From: an uncultured Erysipelotrichaceae bacterium
GTDB lineage: Bacteria; Bacillota_I; Bacilli_A; Erysipelotrichales; Erysipelotrichaceae
DNA: 5,921 bases
Reading direction: 5' to 3'
NCBI GenBank assembly: GCA_902796525.1
Contig: CADBPB010000108.1
Location: 1-5,921 of the forward strand
Positions within the stretch are counted from its first letter, which is position 1. Each line of letters starts with the position of its first letter. Positions 1-5,264 of this stretch are shown in pieces. A program made the position numbers and the translations under genes. The notes below the pieces were generated by a model. The model worked only from the letters and a program-made list of their open reading frames with translations. It searched no databases and had not been told where the DNA came from.

Positions 1-465
1 GCGCCGCAGTTCGACGATATCACGATGCTGGCGCTGCAATATAATGGAGGATCGAATATGGAAGAATTAACGATCGAAGCTACGATCGACAACATTCCTG
101 CGGTAACGGAATTTGTGGATCGGAAACTGGAAGAACTGGACTGTCCGATGAAGATCCAAGCCCAGATCGATGTGGCAATCGACGAACTCTTCAGTAATAT
201 CGCGAAATACGCCTACAATCCGGATACGGGTCCGGCGACGGTCAGAGTAGAGGTGGAGAATGATCCGATGGCGGTGATCATCACTTTCATCGACCACGGC
301 ATGCCTTATGATCCGCTGTCGAACAAGGATCCGGATGTGAATATCGGTCTGGAAGACAGGATGATCGGCGGATTGGGGATCTTCCTGGTGAAGAAGACGA
401 TGGATGATATATCGTATGAATACAAGGACGGACAGAATATCTTGAAGATCCGCAAAAATATCTAA
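1..465 (+). CDS. SpoIIE-type PP2C phosphatase fused to RsbW-like HATPase (5' partial)
   Basis: The reading frame is open from the first base. It begins with APQFDDITMLAL, the usual C-terminal end of SpoIIE/RsbU PP2C phosphatases, whose paired Asp residues bind metal. It continues without a stop into a complete HATPase (Bergerat-fold) domain of the RsbW/SpoIIAB type. Counting from Met at 58, the N-box is DELFSNIAKYAY (D42, E43, N47), the G1 box is D79-H-G81 with D85, and the G2 box is GGLGI (104-108). Known family roles: HATPase proteins bind or phosphorylate STAS anti-anti-sigma proteins, and PP2C enzymes reverse that phosphorylation. Both would act in the cytoplasm. The next gene, 11 bases downstream, encodes a STAS protein, the expected substrate. 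Most of the phosphatase lies outside the window. The alternative is a separate HATPase gene starting at 58, since GGAGG at 46-50 is well placed; the lack of any stop between the domains favours a fusion. Confidence 0.85.
   Translation, partial: APQFDDITMLALQYNGGSNMEELTIEATIDNIPAVTEFVDRKLEELDCPMKIQAQIDVAIDELFSNIAKYAYNPDTGPATVRVEVENDPMAVIITFIDHGMPYDPLSNKDPDVNIGLEDRMIGGLGIFLVKKTMDDISYEYKDGQNILKIRKNI
46..60 (+). promoter_or_regulatory. Possible internal ribosome binding site and ATG for the HATPase domain
   Basis: GGAGG at 46-50 stands 7 bases before ATG at 58-60, which is exactly the boundary between the phosphatase tail and the HATPase domain. It could start a free 135-residue HATPase in addition to the fusion. 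It could also be a relic of two once separate genes, or chance, because the bases also encode in-frame Asn-Gly-Gly-Ser. Confidence 0.4.
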
Positions 466-476
466 GGGGGAGCAGC

Positions 477-1658
477 ATGAGTCTGATAGATGTAAAGAAA
501 CACAGCGATGAATTCGTGATCGGCCTGAAAGGCCATATCGATTCCAATAATGCGGCAGATGTCGAAAAAGAGATCACCGAAGCGAGAAAGGACCAGGATG
601 GTCTTCCTCTGGTGATCGACTGCAGCGATCTGGTCTATCTGTCCAGTGCCGGTCTGCGTATCATCCTGCGTCTGAAGAAAGAATGCAGCGACCTCAATAT
701 CATCAATGTGAGCAGCGAGGTCTATGAGATCTTCGATGTCACGGGTTTCACGCAGATGATGTCCATCAGCAAGGCCTATCGCAACATTTCGATCGAAGGC
801 TGCGAGATCATCGGCCAGGGCGCCAACGGCAAGGTCTACCGCATCGATCCGGATACGATCGTCAAAGTCTATTACGATTCCGATTCTCTGCCTGATATCA
901 AGCGTGAACGTGAACTGGCAAGAACGGCTCTGATCCTGGGCATTCCGACGGCCATCCCTTACGATGTCGTCAAGGTCGGAGACAGCTATGGATCGGTCTA
1001 TGAACTGTTGAATGCGAAATCCTTCGCGCAGCTTCTGGCAGAAGATCCGAACAGGCTGGATGAGATCATCGGCATGTCGGTCGATCTCTTGAAGAAGATC
1101 CATGGCACGCTGGTCGATCCGGGCGTCATGCCGGAAATGAAAGACGTCGTCCTGAACTGGGTCGACTTCCTGAAGATGCATCTTCCTGAGGAACAGCACG
1201 CCAAGCTGCAGAAACTGGTCGAGGAAGTCCCGACCGATCTGCATATGCTGCATGGCGACTATCATATCAAGAACGTCATGCTGCAGGATGACGAAGTCCT
1301 GCTGATCGATATGGATACTTTATGTACGGGCTATCCGATCTTCGAGTTCGCTTCCATTTTCAATGCCTATCAGGGCTATTGCGAACTGGATCATCAGAAC
1401 ATGATGGATTTCCTGGGCATTACTTTTGAAGAAGGCACGGCGATCTGGGAAAAGACCTTGAAGCTGTATTTCGAAGGAAAGAGCGAAGAAGAAATCGAAG
1501 CGATCGCCGACAAGGCGAAACTGATCGGCTATTCCAGGATCCTGCGCAGGACGATCCGCAGAAAAGGTCTGGAGACCGAAGAAGGCCGGGCTCTGATCGA
1601 ACATTGCAAGAAACGTATCGGCGAATTGCTTGAAAAGGTCGATACCTTGCTGTACTGA
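477..1658 (+). CDS. STAS domain (anti-anti-sigma type) fused to APH/choline-kinase-like kinase
   Basis: A 393-residue cytoplasmic protein with two domains. Residues 1-105 are a STAS domain of the SpoIIAA/RsbV type: LKGHIDSNNA (17-26), then VIDCSDLVYLSSAGLRIIL (46-64), with S56 or S57 at the site phosphorylated in this family. Residues 106-393 resemble aminoglycoside and choline phosphotransferases. A glycine-rich loop GQGANGKVYRI (113-123) is followed by the probable ATP-binding Lys in IVKVY (K130), the catalytic HGDYHIKN (259-266, base D261, N266) and the metal-binding LIDMD (D278). All key kinase residues are present, so it is probably active. The substrate is unknown and the fold does not imply antibiotic resistance. 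AAGGGGG at 464-470 overlaps the preceding stop and lies 6 bases before ATG. The upstream phosphatase-HATPase is the likely enzyme pair acting on the STAS serine, which would make the kinase the output (inference). Confidence 0.85.
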   Translation: MSLIDVKKHSDEFVIGLKGHIDSNNAADVEKEITEARKDQDGLPLVIDCSDLVYLSSAGLRIILRLKKECSDLNIINVSSEVYEIFDVTGFTQMMSISKAYRNISIEGCEIIGQGANGKVYRIDPDTIVKVYYDSDSLPDIKRERELARTALILGIPTAIPYDVVKVGDSYGSVYELLNAKSFAQLLAEDPNRLDEIIGMSVDLLKKIHGTLVDPGVMPEMKDVVLNWVDFLKMHLPEEQHAKLQKLVEEVPTDLHMLHGDYHIKNVMLQDDEVLLIDMDTLCTGYPIFEFASIFNAYQGYCELDHQNMMDFLGITFEEGTAIWEKTLKLYFEGKSEEEIEAIADKAKLIGYSRILRRTIRRKGLETEEGRALIEHCKKRIGELLEKVDTLLY

Positions 1659-1659
1659 G

Positions 1660-1995
1660 ATGCAAAGATCAAGACAGGCTACGATCTACATCGGATTGAA
1701 CGATTCCATTTCCAAGGAACAGAAATTCGATACGAAGCGCTATGTTTCCTTACTGAAGAATGTCTGCCAGTCCTATCATGTCGCGTTCTCGATGAGCGAG
1801 ATGACCGGCGGATACTTCCATGACGACGGGACTTATGTCGAAGAAAACACGCTGGTACTGATGATGCTGGATGTGCCGGATGCGGTCGTTCAGGAGATCG
1901 CTACCGATCTGTGCACATTCTTCCATCAGGAAAGCGTCATGGTGACCTATTCCGATGCGGATGTGCATTTCGTGAAAGAAACGATCGAAATCTAA
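1660..1995 (+). CDS. Small conserved-looking protein of unknown function, third gene of the partner-switch operon
   Basis: A 111-residue soluble protein with no signal peptide or membrane segment. I do not recognise a characterised function. It begins ATIYIGLND after a short lead and has the motif GGYFHDDGTYVEENTLVL (about residues 49-66), followed by a helix-strand ending with FFHQESVMVTY. The alternation suggests a small alpha/beta, ferredoxin-like fold, and it loosely recalls DUF3574-type proteins; that assignment is from memory and weak. ATG at 1660 was chosen because it follows the stop of the STAS-kinase gene (1656-1658) after one base, so translation is probably coupled; no good Shine-Dalgarno sequence precedes it. 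An in-frame TTG at 1630 would add ten residues but would overlap the upstream gene. It ends just before the shared terminator and is therefore probably the last gene of the operon. Confidence 0.75.
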   Translation: MQRSRQATIYIGLNDSISKEQKFDTKRYVSLLKNVCQSYHVAFSMSEMTGGYFHDDGTYVEENTLVLMMLDVPDAVVQEIATDLCTFFHQESVMVTYSDADVHFVKETIEI

Positions 1996-2008
1996 AACAT
2001 AACAAATA

Positions 2009-2037
2009 AAAACAGTCTGGCATTGCCAGACTGTTTT
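2009..2037. terminator. Bidirectional rho-independent terminator between convergent genes
   Basis: AAAACAGTCTGGC (2009-2021) pairs perfectly with GCCAGACTGTTTT (2025-2037) around the loop ATT, a 13-bp stem. It lies 13 bases after the stop of the small plus-strand gene and about 21 bases beyond the stop of the minus-strand nucleotidase gene. The minus-strand transcript ends in a longer T-rich tail (TTTTTATTTGTT), so termination should be stronger in that direction. On the plus strand the T run is only the four bases in the stem, then CGTT. Confidence 0.92.
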
Positions 2038-2058
2038 CGTTATGTCTGAAGGATGCGA

Positions 2059-3696
2059 TTATTTTATGATGATCCTGTTCTGTACTTCGCGGTAGTCTTC
2101 GAATGATTCCTGTTTCTGGAAATAGCGGATCAGCAGATCGACGTCGGTTTCGCCGTTGGCAATGATCCGTTCGCAGTCGTGGAAAACCGTATTGCCATCG
2201 CCGTTCTTGAAAAGGATATAATCGGTGCTGCCGACCGTATAAGTCTTTTCCGGATCGATCGGGACGTATTCATCCCCTTCCAGGACCATGACGTCTTTGA
2301 CTCTGCGTTCGCCTTCGATACCGATAAACATGCCGTTCGCATCCACCAGGACGCCGGAAGGGATGGAGGTATCGATCGTATATCTGAGACCCGAAACCTG
2401 GGAAAAAGCGCCGTTTTCACCGACCGCATTATCTTCAAAGACATACAGGGCATCGGTCGAACGCGAAGTGAACTCCAAGGCATCCAGGATCTGCTGGCCG
2501 GTCGCATAGCAGGAACCTGTCGTATTGCCGAACGGCATGACATCCAGAAGATTGCCATATGTGACTTCGCCTGCTTCTATCGTCTTTCTTATGCCGCCGC
2601 CATTGACGATGGCGATATCGGTATGCAGTTCTTCCCGCAGCGCATCTGCACAGAAATCACCCAGATTGGTTTCTCTGGAACGGATCTGACGGATGCCGTT
2701 CTCATCGCTGATCACCAGCGGGAATTCCAGTTCGCCGATCTTTTCATCCAGGACCACGCCCAGTTCATCATAGATCGTTGCGATCGAATTCGCGATCTCT
2801 TCATCCTGCTTGTCGTATTCCGAGATCAGCATCGTGCTGATCGTCCCGTCTGTTGCAATGATCAGTTCTCCCAGGTTTTCCAGTTTGGTTCCGGTCGAAG
2901 TCAGAATGACGTCTTCGCCTGCCGCGTTGGGATAAGGATCGCCATAGACGACGGAATGCGAATGGCCATCGATCACGACATCGATGCCTGTGGTATTGCT
3001 GATGAGAGTGACCGCGTCATATGGCGCATACTGTAGTTCGGAACCGAGATGCGAAAGCACGATGACATAATCGGCTCCTTTGCTTCTGACTTCGTCGACC
3101 GTTTTCTGTACCTGCTCGAAAAGATTCTTTCCGTCGTTTTCGCCATAGAAATCATAGACGAACGCATCGTCTTCCATAAAATACACCGGGGTCGAAGAAG
3201 TCAGGGTTTCCGGTGTAAGAACGCCCAGAAAAGCGACTTTGGTTCCCTGGAACTCTTTGATGACATAGGTCGGAACATCGGCGAACACGCTTGTCTTGCT
3301 TCCTGAATAACGGGCATTCGTGGCGATGAAATCGAAATCTGCCATCTCCATCAGTTCCGCGAGTCTGTCCATGTCGTAGTCGAACTCATGATTACCGAAA
3401 GTGACGAGGTCGTAGTGCATCTGGTTCATCAGGTCGACGATGTAGGAGCCTCTGCTCATGCTTCCGACCATGCCGCCCTGCAGATAATCGCCGGTATCCA
3501 CCAGCAGTACATTGCTGTGTTCGGCTTTGGTCTCATCGACCAGCGCTTTGACCGCGGGATAGCCGAGATTGCTGTCGATTCCGCAGTGGACGTCGCCGGT
3601 ATAGAAGATGTAGATGTCTTCTTTCGGCTGCTGGCAGCCGCTTAACGTTAAAATAAGGATTGCAATAATCAATGATAATATTTTTTTCATAGTCAT
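2059..3696 (-). CDS. Lipoprotein 5'-nucleotidase / metallophosphatase
   Basis: A 545-residue exported enzyme. A short hydrophobic signal peptide ends in the lipobox LSGC (18-21), so the mature protein should be lipid-anchored at Cys21 outside the cell membrane. The N-terminal calcineurin-like metallophosphatase domain shows GDVH (D35, H37), DTGDYLQGG (D70), GNHEFD (N102, H103), SHLG (H216) and GHSH (H245, H247), the full set of bimetal ligands. The C-terminal 5'-nucleotidase domain (about 330-530) has NLGDFCADAL, IVNGGGIR and MPFGN, then FKNGDGNTVF. The family (UshA/YfkN-like) hydrolyses nucleoside monophosphates and related nucleotides to scavenge nucleosides and phosphate; the exact substrate is not readable here. 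GGGAG (3705-3701, minus strand) precedes two candidate starts, ATG 3696 with 4 bases and ATG 3690 with 10 bases; the second gives the common MKK start. The gene stands alone, convergent with the left operon and divergent from nrdG. Confidence 0.93.
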   Translation of the reverse strand: MTMKKILSLIIAILILTLSGCQQPKEDIYIFYTGDVHCGIDSNLGYPAVKALVDETKAEHSNVLLVDTGDYLQGGMVGSMSRGSYIVDLMNQMHYDLVTFGNHEFDYDMDRLAELMEMADFDFIATNARYSGSKTSVFADVPTYVIKEFQGTKVAFLGVLTPETLTSSTPVYFMEDDAFVYDFYGENDGKNLFEQVQKTVDEVRSKGADYVIVLSHLGSELQYAPYDAVTLISNTTGIDVVIDGHSHSVVYGDPYPNAAGEDVILTSTGTKLENLGELIIATDGTISTMLISEYDKQDEEIANSIATIYDELGVVLDEKIGELEFPLVISDENGIRQIRSRETNLGDFCADALREELHTDIAIVNGGGIRKTIEAGEVTYGNLLDVMPFGNTTGSCYATGQQILDALEFTSRSTDALYVFEDNAVGENGAFSQVSGLRYTIDTSIPSGVLVDANGMFIGIEGERRVKDVMVLEGDEYVPIDPEKTYTVGSTDYILFKNGDGNTVFHDCERIIANGETDVDLLIRYFQKQESFEDYREVQNRIIIK

Positions 3697-3865
3697 ATTT
3701 CTCCCACTTCATCATTTTAGCAGACTTTGGAATGATATGAGGCCTGGAATCGTTCTAAGGACAGCAGAGAAGGCGTTTCTGAGTCTATTTATGTTTGGAT
3801 GTATAAAATATATATGCATAAATAATCTGCTTCAGAACGCTTAAAATCAAGCCAGACAGAAAGGA

Positions 3866-3885
3866 AATGAATCTGCAGATTCATT
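3866..3885. repeat. 20-bp perfect palindrome
   Basis: AATGAATCTG is followed directly by its reverse complement CAGATTCATT, with no spacer. With no loop it is a poor RNA hairpin but a plausible binding site for a dimeric regulator. It lies about 170 bases upstream of the nucleotidase start and about 230 bases upstream of the nrdG fusion start, so it could serve either gene. Confidence 0.7.
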
Positions 3886-3906
3886 GCTCAGAAAGACTCA
3901 AAATGA

Positions 3907-3920
3907 TGAAAATATTTTCA
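3907..3920. repeat. 14-bp perfect palindrome (AT-rich)
   Basis: TGAAAAT is followed by its reverse complement ATTTTCA. It lies 21 bases after the 20-bp palindrome. AT-rich sequence makes a chance palindrome of this size more likely, so functional meaning is uncertain. Confidence 0.4.
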
Positions 3921-3931
3921 ATAAAACGACA

Positions 3932-3949
3932 CGGAAACAGCTGTTTTCG
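3932..3949. repeat. 18-bp near-perfect palindrome
   Basis: The core AAACAGCTGTTT (3935-3946) is a perfect 12-bp palindrome. After one mismatched pair it extends by two further pairs to CG...CG. Its centre is 65 bp from the centre of the 20-bp palindrome, roughly six helical turns, so both could face the same side of the DNA (inference). Confidence 0.4.
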
Positions 3950-4013
3950 GTATGTATCCTAAACACAAAAAACGTGAAAAATCAAGAGCTCTCAGAACGG
4001 TTTTTTACGGTTT

Positions 4014-4026
4014 TATTTCCGGGAAA
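4014..4026. repeat. Short inverted repeat ATTTCC-G-GGAAAT
   Basis: Two 6-base arms flank a single G, about 40 bases upstream of the nrdG operon -35 box. It is a possible secondary regulator site or chance. Confidence 0.3.
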
Positions 4027-4066
4027 TTATTTATGTGAAAAAAGATTTGCTTTGTGTATTATTTTA

Positions 4067-4080
4067 GTTGAAAGTTCAAC
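4067..4080. promoter_or_regulatory. Probable MarR-type operator over the nrdG promoter
   Basis: GTTGAA and TTCAAC are exact inverted repeats separated by AG. The site covers the whole -35 hexamer of the promoter that drives the MarR-NrdG fusion. MarR-family dimers commonly bind short palindromes of this size in their own promoters, where they block RNA polymerase. That the fused MarR domain is the ligand of this site is inference from position and form. Confidence 0.6.
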
Positions 4081-4095
4081 CAATTGTTTTATAAT
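4068..4095 (+). promoter_or_regulatory. Sigma-A-type promoter of the marR-nrdG / nrdD operon
   Basis: TTGAAA (4068-4073) and a perfect TATAAT (4090-4095) are separated by 16 bases, with AT-rich sequence upstream. Transcription would begin near 4102, giving a leader of only about 12 bases before ATG 4114. This placement rules out the earlier in-frame TTG at 4084 and ATG at 4096 as starts on this transcript. Confidence 0.8.
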
Positions 4096-4103
4096 ATGCT
4101 TAC

Positions 4104-4116
4104 AAGGTACATTATG
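4104..4116 (+). promoter_or_regulatory. Ribosome binding site deciding the start of the MarR-NrdG fusion
   Basis: AAGG (4104-4107) lies 6 bases before ATG 4114. It sits almost at the predicted 5' end of the message, so the leader is very short. The upstream in-frame starts have no comparable site and overlap the -10 box. Confidence 0.6.
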
Positions 4117-5259
4117 AGTGAGAAAAATTATCTGAGTTTATCTTCCTCCATTTTGTATCGCTGCAATCAGAAACACTTCGATAAGCTGCTTTCGCGCTAC
4201 GAGATCGGTTATACCCAGCTGATCCTGCTGACCCAGATCTATGAAAAAGAGGGGATCTCGATGAATGAGCTGGCTTTGAATGGCGTCTTTGATAAGGGAA
4301 CGATAACGAAATCGATTCAGAGACTGGAGCAGCTGTCGTATGTCCGGATCGAGAGTAGCGAGGTCGATAAACGTTCAAAACTATTATTTACGACAGAGAA
4401 GGCGCAGGAGATCATGCCTGATCTGTACAGGATGCGTTCCGAATGGAATTCGTATCTCTCTTCGGGTCTGGATCAGAGCGAGATCGATATCTATTATCGC
4501 GTTCAGAACCGGCTGATCGAGAAGGCCAAGGAATATACGGCAGAATTCGATGATGAGATGGTTCCGTTCTATGGCTTGCAGAAGCTGACCCTGCTGGACT
4601 TTCCCGGTAAAATGGCTTGTACGGTCTTTACCGGAGGATGCAATTTTCGTTGCCCGTACTGCCATAACCGCAGTCTGGTCTTTTTGAACGAAAACGATGG
4701 CGAAATTCCGGCAGGCGATATCCTGGATTACCTGGAAACGCGCAAGAAGATCCTGGATGGCGTCTGCATCAGCGGGGGCGAACCGCTTCTGCACAAGGGA
4801 CTCAAGGACTTTATCCGGAAGGTCAGAAATCTGGGCCTGCTGGTGAAGATTGATACCAACGGCTCGAACTATGACGCGTTGAAGGAACTGATCGATGAGG
4901 GACTGGTCGATTATGTTGCCATGGATATCAAACAGTATCCCGCAAAGTATCACCGGACCATCGGGGTAGAAAATATCGATCTCAAGGAGATCGAAAAGAC
5001 GAAAGATCTGCTGCTGATGGGAAAAGTGGAATATGAATTCCGCACGACGGTCGTGAAGGAATTCCATGAAACGGAAGATTTTGTGAAGATCGGCGAATGG
5101 ATCAAGGGAGCCAGACGCTATTATCTGCAGAATTTCGAGGATCATGGGACCTGTATCCAGAGCGGACTGAGTGAGGTCGGTCTGGAAGTCCTGGAGCAGA
5201 TGAAGGAAACCGTGCGGCCGTATGTGCAGGAAGTGGAAATAAGGGGAGTAAAGGAGTAA
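4114..5259 (+). CDS. nrdG: MarR-family regulator fused to anaerobic RNR-activating radical SAM protein (NrdG2 type)
   Basis: A single uninterrupted 381-residue frame with two complete parts. Residues 1-148 form a MarR winged-helix protein: EIGYTQLILLTQIYEKEGISMNELA, a recognition helix around D60-L74 (DKGTITKSIQRLEQL), and the wing motif DKRSKLLFTTEKA (D85, R87). Residues 149-381 are a class III ribonucleotide reductase activase of the longer NrdG2 type: LLDFPGK, the [4Fe-4S] motif GCNFRCPYCHN (C176, C180, C183) and the SAM motif SGGEP (220-224). NrdG uses S-adenosylmethionine and an electron to make the glycyl radical on NrdD. The activase part begins with MVPFYGLQKLTLLDFPGK, a natural stand-alone start at 4558, but no Shine-Dalgarno sequence precedes it closely, so one fused protein is the better reading. 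nrdD follows after 5 bases. A palindrome over the promoter suggests autoregulation (inference). Confidence 0.9.
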   Translation: MSEKNYLSLSSSILYRCNQKHFDKLLSRYEIGYTQLILLTQIYEKEGISMNELALNGVFDKGTITKSIQRLEQLSYVRIESSEVDKRSKLLFTTEKAQEIMPDLYRMRSEWNSYLSSGLDQSEIDIYYRVQNRLIEKAKEYTAEFDDEMVPFYGLQKLTLLDFPGKMACTVFTGGCNFRCPYCHNRSLVFLNENDGEIPAGDILDYLETRKKILDGVCISGGEPLLHKGLKDFIRKVRNLGLLVKIDTNGSNYDALKELIDEGLVDYVAMDIKQYPAKYHRTIGVENIDLKEIEKTKDLLLMGKVEYEFRTTVVKEFHETEDFVKIGEWIKGARRYYLQNFEDHGTCIQSGLSEVGLEVLEQMKETVRPYVQEVEIRGVKE

Positions 5260-5264
5260 GTACC

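Larger units (their letters stand above)
3697..4066. other. AT-rich divergent intergenic region with clustered palindromes
   Basis: About 400 bases separate the nucleotidase from the nrd operon, with no convincing gene. It differs sharply from its coding flanks: rich in A/T and with no GATC site. It holds four palindromes (listed separately) and a tandem ACGGTTTT at 3996-4003 and 4006-4013. For the minus-strand nucleotidase I see no strong promoter. Weak candidates on that strand are TTGATT (3850-3845) 17 bases before GATTAT (3827-3822), and TAAAAT (3719-3714) without a good -35. No tRNA, riboswitch or CRISPR pattern was seen. Confidence 0.6.

Noticed and set aside
462..1265. A 267-residue minus-strand frame opposite the STAS-kinase gene
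   Set aside because: It is Asp/Ile-rich low-complexity antisense of GATC-rich coding DNA with no domain. The plus strand has clear STAS and kinase motifs.
477..1658. An aminoglycoside resistance gene, because of the APH-like motifs
   Set aside because: The kinase is fused to a STAS domain and sits in a signalling operon; the APH fold is shared by many kinases with other substrates.
2179..3036. A long plus-strand frame (285 residues) opposite the nucleotidase gene
   Set aside because: The minus-strand frame has the full metallophosphatase and 5'-nucleotidase motifs. The opposite frame is a by-product of GAT/ATC-rich codons, which leave few stops on the other strand.
3614..3844. A 76-residue plus-strand frame overlapping the start of the nucleotidase gene
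   Set aside because: It is antisense to the signal peptide region and has no ribosome site or recognisable protein pattern.
3867..3962. A 31-residue open frame starting with ATG inside the 20-bp palindrome
   Set aside because: The AAAGGA before it is only 1-2 bases from the ATG, too close for a normal ribosome site, and the peptide has no recognisable pattern.
3991..4013. A terminator suggested by the T runs and tandem ACGGTTTT
   Set aside because: No stable GC stem precedes the T runs, and no gene on the plus strand ends just upstream.
3697..4113. NrdR boxes upstream of the nrd operon
   Set aside because: I looked for paired sites like ACACTATATCTTGTGT. Only loose AT-rich matches such as 3804-3820 were seen, without a second copy at the usual spacing.
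3884..4117. A 77-residue plus-strand frame from TTG across the intergenic region
   Set aside because: It has a rare start without a ribosome site, lies across the nrdG promoter and operator, and its AT-driven composition is unlike the neighbouring genes.
4558..5259. A separate nrdG gene starting at ATG 4558
   Set aside because: The frame is continuous with the MarR part and there is no Shine-Dalgarno sequence at proper distance; the nearest AAGGA is about 25 bases upstream. It is kept only as an alternative start.
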